Source: Mycobacterium florentinum (GTDB taxonomy: Bacteria; Actinomycetota; Actinomycetes; Mycobacteriales; Mycobacteriaceae). From it: a stretch of 64,000 nucleotides of DNA. The position numbers and the translations under genes were made by a program. How positions within the stretch are numbered: the first letter of the stretch is position 1; every line of letters begins with the position of its first letter. Where the stretch lies: NCBI RefSeq assembly GCF_010730355.1, contig NZ_AP022576.1, positions 5,766,001 to 5,830,000 of the forward strand, given 5' to 3'. Of the stretch, positions 1-8,190 are shown in pieces. The notes below the pieces were generated by a model. That model searched no databases and was not told the origin of the DNA. It was given only the letters and a program-made list of their open reading frames with translations.

Positions 1-192
1 TTCGTGCTGACCGGACTGCATCTGGCGCACGTGATCATCGGGCTGATCGTTCTGACGGTCCTGTCGACCTTGGCCCGCAAGCCGGAGCCGACCAAAACAC
101 ATATGGCCTTCTTTGAGGGTGGCGCGTGCTTTTGGCATATGGTCGATCTGCTGTGGATCGTCATTTTCCCTTTGATCTTCCTGGTGAGGTGA
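1..192 (+). CDS. Heme-copper oxidase subunit III-like protein, C-terminal part
   Basis: Only the last 63 codons are inside the window; the reading frame is open from base 1. Two hydrophobic segments are visible. The TGLHLAHV motif early in the fragment and the FEGGACFWHMVDLLW stretch before the terminal helix are typical of the cytochrome c/quinol oxidase subunit III family, which includes NorE-like proteins. The family is an integral membrane subunit of heme-copper oxidases. The stop is followed two bases later by a GTG-started subunit IV-like gene, so the two are co-transcribed. Which oxidase it serves cannot be told because the upstream genes are outside the window. Confidence 0.85.
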   Translation, partial: FVLTGLHLAHVIIGLIVLTVLSTLARKPEPTKTHMAFFEGGACFWHMVDLLWIVIFPLIFLVR

Positions 193-194
193 AC

Positions 195-470
195 GTGAAT
201 TCGGTGGTACGGACCAACGCCTCGCTTGTCTGGTTTGTGCTGTGCGCGCTGACTGTCGTGTCGTGGGCATTGGGCACTGACCACGGATTCGGCGAGGGAC
301 ATCATCTGCCGGCAAGCCTGGCAATTTTCGTTGTCGCGATCTTCAAGGTCCGCCTGGTCGGCCTCTATTTCATGGAGCTGAAGATGGCTCCGCGCCCGCT
401 GCGCGGCCTTTTTGAGGGTTATTGCGTGGCGCTGTTAGGGCTGCTGACAGGCATGTTCGTCTTCGCCTGA
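195..470 (+). CDS. Cytochrome c oxidase subunit IV-like small membrane protein
   Basis: This 91-residue protein has three hydrophobic helices: one near the N-terminus, a central one containing FKVRLVGLYFMELKMAP, and one at the C-terminus. The central motif is typical of the prokaryotic cytochrome c oxidase subunit IV family (COX4_pro, NorF-like). GTG at 195 is chosen because AGGTGA lies just before it, overlapping the stop of the subunit III gene; the longer in-frame ORF would overlap that gene out of frame. A subunit III plus IV pair is common beside NorE/NorF-type or alternative oxidases. The role is accessory subunit, inferred from family and context. Confidence 0.8.
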   Translation: MNSVVRTNASLVWFVLCALTVVSWALGTDHGFGEGHHLPASLAIFVVAIFKVRLVGLYFMELKMAPRPLRGLFEGYCVALLGLLTGMFVFA

Positions 471-544
471 TGTCGCCGTGAGCTCGACATTCCACATTGT
501 GCGACATGTAGCCTCTAAACTAGGCACAACTGTAAGGGAGTTCA

Positions 545-1219
545 GTGCCGAAAAATGTGAACGGTAGGACCAACGGCCGCCCACGCGGGCGACCGCGCCT
601 GACCATCGACCGGGACGCCGTCGCGGACGCGGTGGCAGAGCTGTTCCATTCGGGCGGGTACGAGGCGGTTTCCATCGTTGACACCGCGGAGAAATTGTCG
701 GTATCCCGCGCGACGCTGTACCGAACCGTCCCGACCAAGCAGGATCTGCTCGGCATACTCTTCGAGCGCAGTACCCGCGAGATCACCGAGCGAGTCGAAG
801 CCGCGATCCGCAATATTGCCGATCCCGGCGAGCGGCTCAAAGAGATGGTCCGGCTGCAGTCCGAAGCGGCGGTGCAAATGCGCAGCTATATGCCTGTTTT
901 CTTCGACGGCGGTGACCTACCCAACGATGTCGTCCAGCGTTGGCACAAATGGAGCCGGCAATTCGAGAAGCTGTGGGTTTCGGTGGTCGCCGACAATATG
1001 GAGGCCGGCAATATCGAAAAAGGCGATCTTGTCGTCACCACCCGATTGATCCTCGGGATGATCCTTTGGGTATCGCGGTGGTATCGCCCCAAGGAAAAGA
1101 TCACCGCAGATGAGATCGCGGACCACGCAATTGGGCTGCTGCGGTTGGGGTATGTGCCCGCGGAGAACGGTAGTCGCAAGTCCGCGGCGCCGCGGCGCCG
1201 GCGCACCACGGCCCGCTAG
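545..1219 (+). CDS. TetR family transcriptional regulator (KstR2-like C-terminal domain)
   Basis: The protein is 224 residues with a GTG start preceded by AAGGGAG. An Arg/Gly/Pro-rich, AT-hook-like N-terminus (GRPRGRPR) precedes a TetR helix-turn-helix at about residues 25-65 containing SVSRATLYRTVPTKQDLL. The C-terminal region contains MILWVSRWYRP, which resembles the same part of mycobacterial KstR2 and related TetR_C_33 proteins that sense acyl-CoA ligands; that likeness is from memory and only moderate. A basic tail (RRRRTTAR) ends the protein. It precedes the Baeyer-Villiger monooxygenase-acyl-CoA dehydrogenase pair in the same direction and may control it, but no operator was identified with confidence. 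Confidence 0.9.
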   Translation: MPKNVNGRTNGRPRGRPRLTIDRDAVADAVAELFHSGGYEAVSIVDTAEKLSVSRATLYRTVPTKQDLLGILFERSTREITERVEAAIRNIADPGERLKEMVRLQSEAAVQMRSYMPVFFDGGDLPNDVVQRWHKWSRQFEKLWVSVVADNMEAGNIEKGDLVVTTRLILGMILWVSRWYRPKEKITADEIADHAIGLLRLGYVPAENGSRKSAAPRRRRTTAR

Positions 1220-1498
1220 TCGACGACAGTGCGCACGGTCGTTCTCTGGGGACTGAGTTCATACTCGTAGCTCCCCGATCTGATCTTGCAGTTCAGGGTG
1301 CTTTTTGGCCGGCAATGACGATGTTGTCGGCGAACGGGCTCTCGCACGATGATTCGACAGCAGATGTTGCGCCGACCGCGATATTTGTCCTATATTGAGA
1401 CGCGATAGTTCAAAAAGAGACGACACTGCCACGAGAGGTTTCGCCGTCGGGCGTTGACCGGTTGTCGTGACGCAGAAGTCGGAGGCGGAGGAACGTTC

Positions 1499-3454
1499 AT
1501 GACCACTGCCGTGTCGGTGCCCTGGGAGAGAATTCCAAACTGGGTTGAGAAGCTTCGGGTAGCGCTGGAAGATGCCAATCTTCCTACGCTGCTGCTTGTC
1601 TTACAGCATCTCACCGGTGACGGAAAGTGGACCAGCCCGCCATTTCGGCCCCTGCGCGGAAAGCCGTTGGACGACAACGACTCCGGCGGTTTATCTCCTG
1701 AAATTCAGGCAGAGGTGCGGGCTTCGGCGCTAGAGGCAGTCGTCGCGTACTACGAAGGCCGTCTTGAACCAGTGACCCCGTCCCCGGATGAGGTGACGCG
1801 CATGCTCGGCTGCGCGATGGTCGAGGAGGTGCCCCTTGAGTACGGCGAACTCCTCTCGGAGGAAATGGATTTCATCTCACGCGACATCGAGATACCCGCC
1901 GAGTCAATCCCCAGCGACTTTCGGGTTGCCATCATCGGAGCGGGCTTGTCCGGCATCTGCATGGCGATCAAACTCGCGGCTGCCGGGGTCGACTTCGTCG
2001 TCCTGGAGAAAGACGCCGACCTGGGCGGCACCTGGCTGGAGAACGTCTACCCCGGTTGTGGTGTGGACACCCCCGGCCACCTCTACGCGTTCTCGTTCGC
2101 GCCGAACCCGGATATCACCACCTACTTCGCCAAGCGCGACGAGGTGCAGGCCTACATCCAGCGCGTCGCGGCCGAAGCCGATGTCAAGCGGCGCATCCGA
2201 TTCAGCACCGAGGTGGTGCGCGCACACTTCGAAACCGCCAATGCGACATGGCAGATCGAGATCAAGACCCCCGACGGCGACACCGAGACGCTCGCGGCCA
2301 ACGTGTTGGTCACTGCCGTAGGCATGGTGAACCGGCCCTCGATTCCGCCCATCGCCGGGCTGGACGATTTCCCCGGGCCGGTGATGCACACCGCGGCATG
2401 GGACACCTCGGTCGACCTGACCGACAAGCGCGTCGCCGTGATCGGGAATGGCGCTAGTGCAATGCAAGTGGTGCCATCCATCGTCGATACAGCGCGTCAT
2501 GTGACCGTCTTCCAGCGGTCGAAGCAGTGGGCCATCCCGCACCCCAACTACCATCGCGCGGTCAAAGAGTCCGTCCGCTTCCTGATGAACGAGGTGCCCT
2601 TCTACATCCAATGGTATCGGCTCCGGTCGTTCTGGAACTTCAGTGACAGGCTGCATTCGGCGCTGCGGATCGATCCGGACTGGCCCCATCCGGAGCGCGC
2701 AGTCAACGAGGCCAACGATCGCCACCGGATATTTCTCACCAAATACATCACCGAACAGCTCGGCGATCGGACCGATCTGATCGACGCCTGCCTGCCGGAC
2801 TATCCGCCCTACGGCAAGCGTCCGTTGATCGATAACCGCTGGTACAAGACGATGTGCCGCGACGATGTCACGCTGGTCACCGAGGCGGTGGAGCGGGTCG
2901 ACGGCGAGAATGTGGTGACTCGCTCGGGGGTTGAAGTGCCATCCGATGTGATCGTCTTGGCCACCGGCTTCAAGGTGCTGCAGTTCCTCTGGCCCATGGA
3001 CATCATCGGAAATTCCGGCGAGACGCTGCGGGATCAGTGGGGTGCCAATGATGCCCGCGCTTACCTCGGGGTGACCGTTCCGGATTTCCCGAATTTCTTC
3101 ATCGTCAACGGCCCGAACACGAATGCCGGACACGGCGGCAGCGCGATACACGCAACCGAATTTCAGGTCCGCTACATCATGCAGGCGATTCGTCATCTGC
3201 TGGTCAACGAGATTGCCACCGTCGAGGTGGACCGCGGCGTGTTCGAACGGTACAACCAAGAGCTCGACGAAGCGTTGTCGCACTGCATCTGGTCGCACAA
3301 GGGGATGACGACCTATTATCGCAATGACGCCGGACGCATCGTGGTCACCGGTCCGTGGAAGTACATCGAATACTGGGACCGGATAAACGAATTCGACGCG
3401 AACGATTACCACGAAGTGACAGCCTCCTCGGAGGCCGCCGAACTGTTCGCGTAG
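1499..3454 (+). CDS. Baeyer-Villiger flavin monooxygenase (HAPMO-like)
   Basis: The protein is 651 residues. An N-terminal extension of about 140 residues precedes the FAD Rossmann motif VAIIGAGLSG (about 143-152). The Baeyer-Villiger fingerprint FxGxxxHxxxW(D) is present as FPGPVMHTAAWD at about 290-301, followed by the NADPH Rossmann motif GNGASA. Length and extension resemble 4-hydroxyacetophenone monooxygenase-type enzymes, which convert ketones to esters or lactones with O2 and NADPH. ATG 1499 is chosen because GGAGGCGGAGGA lies just upstream; a TTG further upstream lacks this. An acyl-CoA dehydrogenase follows 32 bp downstream, suggesting that the ester or acid formed enters beta-oxidation. 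The substrate is unknown. Confidence 0.92.
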   Translation: MTTAVSVPWERIPNWVEKLRVALEDANLPTLLLVLQHLTGDGKWTSPPFRPLRGKPLDDNDSGGLSPEIQAEVRASALEAVVAYYEGRLEPVTPSPDEVTRMLGCAMVEEVPLEYGELLSEEMDFISRDIEIPAESIPSDFRVAIIGAGLSGICMAIKLAAAGVDFVVLEKDADLGGTWLENVYPGCGVDTPGHLYAFSFAPNPDITTYFAKRDEVQAYIQRVAAEADVKRRIRFSTEVVRAHFETANATWQIEIKTPDGDTETLAANVLVTAVGMVNRPSIPPIAGLDDFPGPVMHTAAWDTSVDLTDKRVAVIGNGASAMQVVPSIVDTARHVTVFQRSKQWAIPHPNYHRAVKESVRFLMNEVPFYIQWYRLRSFWNFSDRLHSALRIDPDWPHPERAVNEANDRHRIFLTKYITEQLGDRTDLIDACLPDYPPYGKRPLIDNRWYKTMCRDDVTLVTEAVERVDGENVVTRSGVEVPSDVIVLATGFKVLQFLWPMDIIGNSGETLRDQWGANDARAYLGVTVPDFPNFFIVNGPNTNAGHGGSAIHATEFQVRYIMQAIRHLLVNEIATVEVDRGVFERYNQELDEALSHCIWSHKGMTTYYRNDAGRIVVTGPWKYIEYWDRINEFDANDYHEVTASSEAAELFA

Positions 3455-3486
3455 ACGCCGCTTTCGGCGAAGAGGATTGAAGGTCA

Positions 3487-4659
3487 ATGACTGCTGACAC
3501 GGGCACCATGTTCACCACCGAACGAGAAGAGCAGGCGATTCGCGACGCGGTCGGCGGAATCGCCGGCTCGTACGGGCCTGCCTACTACCAACAGCAGGTC
3601 GACGACGGCGCCAACTGCGCCGAACTCTGGGATGCATTGGGCGCCAAGGGATATCTCGGCGTGCATCTGCCCGAGGAATACGGTGGCGGGGGACTGGGGC
3701 TGCGCGAGCTGGCGATTGTCGTTCAGGAAACCGCTCTTGCTGGCTGCCCGTTGCAGGCGATGCTCTTCTCGGCGGGAGTCACCGGGACCATTTTGAGTCG
3801 CAGTGCCACCGAAGAGCAGAAGTCGCGATGGCTGCCCGGGGTGGCCACCGGCGAAACGCGGTTGGCGTTCGCGATCACCGAGCCCGATGCCGGAGCCAAC
3901 GCCCACCGGATCTCCACCGTGGCCAGCCGCCGAGGCGAGCACTACGTCATCAACGGCCAGAAGGTTTTCATCACCGGCATGGAGTCGGCACAGTGGGTGA
4001 TGGTCGTGGCACGCACCGGCGTCGATGAACGCAGCGGCCGTGGGCGTCTGTCGGTCTTCATGGTCGAAGCCGACACGCCCGGTCTGTCGTGGACGCCCAT
4101 CCGGACGGTTATGAACCAGCCGGACAAAAGCCATCAAGTGTTCTTCGACAGTGTCCAAGTTCCGGTCGAAAACTTAGTTGGGTCCGAAAACAAAGGGCTG
4201 GCAGTCGCTTTCACCGGACTCAACACCGAACGGATCTTGACGAGTTCGATCTGTACTGGGATCGGGCACTATGCCCTGCACAGGGCGGTCGCCTACGCCA
4301 ACCGGCGGCGGGTGTGGGATCAGCCGATCGGCGCGCATCAGGCGGTCGCTCATCCGCTCGCCGCCGCGCACATCCACCTGCAAGCCGCGCAGTTGGTGGC
4401 CAACCGCGCCTGTGAACTCTACGATTCCGGTGCCGAGGTCGGTGAATTGGCCAATATGGCCAAATACCTCGGCGCCGCGGCCGGTTTGGAGGCCCTCGAT
4501 GCGGCGGTTTCCGTGCACGGCGGCAATGGTGTGACCTATGAGTACCAGCTCGCGCCGTACTTCTGGCTGGTGCGCATGCTCAATATGGGACCGGTCTCGA
4601 AGGAGATGATCCTCAACTTCGTTGCCGAGCATTCTCTCGGGTTGCCCCGATCCTACTGA
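3487..4659 (+). CDS. Acyl-CoA dehydrogenase
   Basis: This 390-residue protein has the full acyl-CoA dehydrogenase fold: an N-terminal helical domain ending in LPEEYGG, the FAD/substrate segment AFAITEPDAGAN, and C-terminal FAD-binding helices with HGGNGVTYEY. The catalytic Glu of the MCAD position is absent: the loop reads NMGPVSKEM where MCAD has YEGT. A Glu is present at the isovaleryl-CoA dehydrogenase position (GLNTERI, about residue 248), so it is probably active with that base. It oxidises an acyl-CoA to the 2-enoyl-CoA. It lies 32 bp behind the Baeyer-Villiger gene with its own AGGATTGAAGG upstream region and is probably in the same operon. Confidence 0.92.
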   Translation: MTADTGTMFTTEREEQAIRDAVGGIAGSYGPAYYQQQVDDGANCAELWDALGAKGYLGVHLPEEYGGGGLGLRELAIVVQETALAGCPLQAMLFSAGVTGTILSRSATEEQKSRWLPGVATGETRLAFAITEPDAGANAHRISTVASRRGEHYVINGQKVFITGMESAQWVMVVARTGVDERSGRGRLSVFMVEADTPGLSWTPIRTVMNQPDKSHQVFFDSVQVPVENLVGSENKGLAVAFTGLNTERILTSSICTGIGHYALHRAVAYANRRRVWDQPIGAHQAVAHPLAAAHIHLQAAQLVANRACELYDSGAEVGELANMAKYLGAAAGLEALDAAVSVHGGNGVTYEYQLAPYFWLVRMLNMGPVSKEMILNFVAEHSLGLPRSY

Positions 4660-4778
4660 TCGACGGTGGGGATACGCCCCGTCGCAGTGCCGAATTGAAC
4701 GTTGTATCCGGCGGCAGAACTTGTCGTGATCCACTGATCGTTCTGCCAGGATCCGCTTTTGACGTCTTGCTCTATCGA

Positions 4779-4810
4779 AAGTGTCACTTCTGATCTAAGC
4801 TAGTGGCACT
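4779..4810. promoter_or_regulatory. Twin AGTG-N-CACT palindromes upstream of membrane protein A
   Basis: Two short palindromes, AAGTGTCACTT (4779-4789) and AGTGGCACT (4802-4810), flank a possible -10 box TAAGCT (4796-4801). Their centres are 22 bp apart, about two helical turns, as expected for paired dimer binding. They lie about 70-100 bp before the ATG of the membrane protein gene at 4882. That they are an operator is inference. Confidence 0.4.
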
Positions 4811-4881
4811 CATTAATGGAGTCCGTTTGAAGCCTCGAATTGGCCGATGGCCTGGCGCGAGACAGGGAGGATTCGAAGGTT

Positions 4882-5658
4882 ATGACGGCGGCAGAACTGC
4901 GCGGGACCGCGCTTCCGGAGTCACCACACACTGGCTGGCTTGCGTCTTTCCGTATTGACACGGTGGTCATGAGACTGTTCGTCTGGTCCGGTTTGGTTCT
5001 GGTATTGATGACCGTTGTCGGCTTCGGGTGGTTGATGCATATGGTTCCGCCGCCATCGCCGAGCAATACCAAACAGGAAACGCTCAAGTTGGTGAGCGAG
5101 TATCAGACTTCGATACTCATCGGCGCGGCACTGGTGACCTTCTTCTGGTCCTTCTGGGTGACGTGGGCCGCACCGATTATTCTCTATATCCGTCGTATGG
5201 AGCGGGTGCCGCTACTCACGTTCGCAGCTCTGGCCAACGTCGGCGGCGGAGCGGCCGTGATTACGACTATCGCGGTGGCGTGGACGGTGATGGCGTTCCG
5301 TGCCGAGGACGCGGCTATCGTTCAAGCGTTCAACGATCTCGGGTTCTTTCTGTTCCTGTACACCTGGCCGCCGTTCGGCATCCTGATGGTCATCATCGCT
5401 ATCGCAATCTTTCGCGATGTGAACCCGGAACCGACGTTTCCCCGCTGGGTGGCGTTCTACAACATCTATGCCGCGATGGGCATGGCGCCGGCCAGCTTCA
5501 TGGGTCTGTTCAAGACGGGTCCGCTTGCGTACAACGGCATCTTGGCGTTTTGGGTTGTAGCGGTCGACTTCTTCGTCTGGATGGTGGTCATGTCGATGGT
5601 GGTGATGAAACTCATCGCCAAAGACGAGCGGAGGCTACTGGACTTGAATCTGGCCTAG
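4882..5658 (+). CDS. Six-helix membrane protein, paralogue A
   Basis: This 258-residue protein has six predicted transmembrane segments. It belongs to a family present six times in this window (A-F). Shared landmarks are a PPP motif after helix 1, FRxE after helix 3, ND before helix 4, WPPF in helix 4, FPRWVAFYNIY leading into helix 5, and LFKTGPLAYNG before helix 6. ATG 4882 follows AGGGAGG and GAAGG; an upstream in-frame ATG at 4840 lacks a ribosome site. I recognise no function. The paralogues sit among lipid-catabolic genes, so a role in substrate uptake, membrane partitioning or anchoring of redox enzymes is possible but unproven. Confidence 0.85.
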   Translation: MTAAELRGTALPESPHTGWLASFRIDTVVMRLFVWSGLVLVLMTVVGFGWLMHMVPPPSPSNTKQETLKLVSEYQTSILIGAALVTFFWSFWVTWAAPIILYIRRMERVPLLTFAALANVGGGAAVITTIAVAWTVMAFRAEDAAIVQAFNDLGFFLFLYTWPPFGILMVIIAIAIFRDVNPEPTFPRWVAFYNIYAAMGMAPASFMGLFKTGPLAYNGILAFWVVAVDFFVWMVVMSMVVMKLIAKDERRLLDLNLA

Positions 5659-5795
5659 CCCGGGACCCTTGGCTCTTGCATCAGGCTGGACTGGTTCAGC
5701 ACGGGAATAACCTCATTTATGAGACAATAAATATCTAAAATAACGTTCCTGGGGACTACGTTCGTAGGGCAGCGCAATTGACAGGAGCCAACACC

Positions 5796-6995
5796 ATGTC
5801 GGCATCGAGCAACCTCCGGCCCGCAAACTACAAGTTGTGGCTTGCCAAGCGGGCCTTGTCAATCGGTGCGCAGATGATCGGCGAACGATTCCGGCCACCG
5901 GAGTTGCGCTCGCGTGCCGACGTCCCACGCAACGGGACCGAACTCAATGAACAGTGGTTGACCGACGTGCTCTGCCACGAGCATCCAGGTGCGCGTGTCA
6001 CGTCATACGCGACGCCGGGAGGCAGCGTCGGCACATCCACCCGAACCGCACTGCGCGTGACCTACAACGCGGCGGGACAGGACGCCGGCTTGCCGACAAT
6101 GCTGTTCACCAAAACAACGGCGCAATTGAGCCAGCGTCTCGTGCTCGGCGCCGCCGAGGTCCTTCACGGCGAGACCAACTTCTATCAGAAGTTTCGGCCC
6201 GCGGTCACGATGGAAGCTCCCAAAGGATATTGGGGCGGTGTAGACGAGTCTTCATGGCGTTCAATGATTCTCATGGAAGACGTCGCTGTCACCAAGGGCG
6301 CGCAATTCATCCGGCCGACCACACCACTGACGCGTGGCCAGGTCGAGGACGTGCTGCTCAACATGGCCGCCTACCACGGCGTCTGGTGGGAGGCACCCGA
6401 GTTGAAGATTCTGAAGAACCCGACCGACCACTTCAACAACGTCGCACAGTTCATAGACTTCGAACGTCGTTGCGCTGTCGGCATGGAGCGTGCAAAAAGC
6501 GTCATTCCCGCGCAGTTGTATGGTCAGGCTGACCGACTGTGGAGAGGTACCAAGAAGAGCCTGGAGATCTTGACGGAGGTCCTGCCGCCAACGCTATTGC
6601 ATGGCGATAGTCACGCCGGCCAGACATACATCACCGGCAACGGCCGGATGGGTCTCGGCGACTGGCAGGCCACAATGCAGGGGGGCTGGGCCTACGACTA
6701 CGCATACTTTGTCAGCTCGGCGTGTGAGCCTGACGATCGCCGCAAGTGGGAGAGGGATCTGCTCGAACTCTACTTGGAAGGGCTCGATGGTGCGGGCGGA
6801 AAAGCGCCCGGCTTCGATGAAGCCTGGCTGCGTTACCGGCAGTGTCTCTTCTACCCGTATTCCGCGTGGGCGTTCACCATTGGGCGGGCGTTCTACCAGC
6901 CAAAGATGCAGCCCGTGGACGTCTGTCTGACAATCATTGAGCGGATTGCTACCGCGATCGACGATCTCGACAGCTTCGAAGCGCTCGGCATCTGA
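5796..6995 (+). CDS. APH/ecdysteroid-kinase-like phosphotransferase
   Basis: The 399-residue protein resembles the aminoglycoside phosphotransferase/CHK kinase superfamily. The catalytic loop is LLHGDSHAGQ (about 267-276) and the metal-binding loop is GLGDWQATMQGG (about 284-295). The catalytic Asp is present, but the usual Asn five residues later (HxDxxxxN) is Gln, so metal binding may differ. Such proteins are numerous in mycobacteria and are often found with lipid or steroid genes; they may phosphorylate a hydroxylated small molecule. ATG 5796 is preceded by CAGGAG. It stands alone between membrane protein A and the convergent racemase gene. Confidence 0.85.
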   Translation: MSASSNLRPANYKLWLAKRALSIGAQMIGERFRPPELRSRADVPRNGTELNEQWLTDVLCHEHPGARVTSYATPGGSVGTSTRTALRVTYNAAGQDAGLPTMLFTKTTAQLSQRLVLGAAEVLHGETNFYQKFRPAVTMEAPKGYWGGVDESSWRSMILMEDVAVTKGAQFIRPTTPLTRGQVEDVLLNMAAYHGVWWEAPELKILKNPTDHFNNVAQFIDFERRCAVGMERAKSVIPAQLYGQADRLWRGTKKSLEILTEVLPPTLLHGDSHAGQTYITGNGRMGLGDWQATMQGGWAYDYAYFVSSACEPDDRRKWERDLLELYLEGLDGAGGKAPGFDEAWLRYRQCLFYPYSAWAFTIGRAFYQPKMQPVDVCLTIIERIATAIDDLDSFEALGI

Positions 6996-7047
6996 CTCAT
7001 CGATTGGGGGCGCACCAGCCAGAAGTGCTCGGCAGGTCGCCCCGCCG

Positions 7048-8190
7048 CTACAGACCGCCGCCTTGCGGGGCGACACCGTCCTCGGCAATCATCCAGTCGC
7101 GCAACACATCCGCCGTGTCGGCACCGACAGGGGGAGGCGGCGTCGGACGTCGCGGAACTGTTCTGCTGAACCGGGGGGCGGGCGCCGGTTGAGTCACGCC
7201 GCCGACTTCGATGAACGTGTCCCGCGCGGCCAGGTGCGGATGGCCGGCGGCCTCGGTCAGTGACAACACGGGCGCCACGCAGGCGTCCGTGCCCTCGAAC
7301 ACCGCCACCCACTCCTCCTGGGTCCGGGTCGCGAATGCTTGTGCGATCGCCTCGCGTAATTGGGGCCACGTCGAGGGGTCGTCGCGCCCGGCGAGGTCGT
7401 CCGAAATCCCCAGCAGCTGGGTGAATTCGGCGTAGAACTTGGACTCCAACGCGCCGACGGCCATCCACCGGTCGTCGGCGGTGCGGTAGGTGTCGTACCA
7501 GGGCACGCCGGTGTCGAGGAAGTTGTGCCCCCGCCGATCGACCCACTGCCCGGCGGCCATGAGTCCGTGTAGGAGCGCGGTCAGCGAGCTCGCGCCGTCG
7601 ACGATCGCCGCGTCGACGATCTGACCGCGGCCGGAGCGGCCGGCTTCCCACACTGCGGCGAGTACGCCGATGACGAGAAACGTTGATCCACCACCGAAGT
7701 CACCGACCAGGTTCACCGGTGGTACCGGCGCTTCGCCGGCACGACCCACCGATCCCAGCGCCCCGGTGATCGCGATGTACCCGATGTCGTGGCCGGCGGC
7801 CGACGCCAACGGACCCGACTGACCCCAGCCGGTCATGCGTCCGTACACCAGTCGCGGGTTGACGTTCCAGCAGTCGGCCGGACCCAGTCCGAGGCGTTCT
7901 GTGACGCCCGGCCGGAAACCTTCCAGCAGCACGTCGGCCTGGGCGGCCAGCGCCAACACGGTGCGCACGCCTTCTGGCTCACGCAGGTCTACTACTATCG
8001 ATCGGCGGTTGCGCCGCAACACATCCTGTTCGGGGGGAACCGTGCTGGCGGGAGGCCCCGGACGCTCGACACGCACGACGTCGGCGCCCAGATCGGCCAG
8101 CAGCATTGCCGCATAAGGCCCGGGACCGATTCCGGCGAGCTCAATGATCTTGAGCCCAGCGAGCGGGCCTGTGGTTGGGGTCTCCGTCAC
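7048..8190 (-). CDS. mcr: Alpha-methylacyl-CoA racemase (CaiB/BaiF superfamily)
   Basis: The 380-residue protein closely resembles mycobacterial alpha-methylacyl-CoA racemase: it opens with GLKIIELAGIGPGPYAAM, has RMTGWGQSGP, the active-site His in AGHDIGYI and the active-site Asp in NLVGDFGGG. The enzyme interconverts 2R- and 2S-methyl-branched acyl-CoAs so that stereospecific acyl-CoA dehydrogenases can use them; this is needed for sterol side chains and other isoprenoid acids. GTG 8190 overlaps the stop of the upstream aldehyde dehydrogenase (GTGA), which fixes the start and implies translational coupling. It is the last gene of the P450-ferredoxin-ALDH-racemase operon. Confidence 0.93.
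   Translation of the reverse strand: MTETPTTGPLAGLKIIELAGIGPGPYAAMLLADLGADVVRVERPGPPASTVPPEQDVLRRNRRSIVVDLREPEGVRTVLALAAQADVLLEGFRPGVTERLGLGPADCWNVNPRLVYGRMTGWGQSGPLASAAGHDIGYIAITGALGSVGRAGEAPVPPVNLVGDFGGGSTFLVIGVLAAVWEAGRSGRGQIVDAAIVDGASSLTALLHGLMAAGQWVDRRGHNFLDTGVPWYDTYRTADDRWMAVGALESKFYAEFTQLLGISDDLAGRDDPSTWPQLREAIAQAFATRTQEEWVAVFEGTDACVAPVLSLTEAAGHPHLAARDTFIEVGGVTQPAPAPRFSRTVPRRPTPPPPVGADTADVLRDWMIAEDGVAPQGGGL

Noticed and set aside
1220..1498. Possible small gene or RNA in the 279-bp gap before the Baeyer-Villiger gene
   Set aside because: No frame with ribosome site or motif and no convincing hairpin was seen; only a weak TATATT promoter-like box near 1391.
1904..3487. 527-codon minus-strand frame
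   Set aside because: It is antisense to the Baeyer-Villiger monooxygenase and has no recognisable motif or ribosome site.
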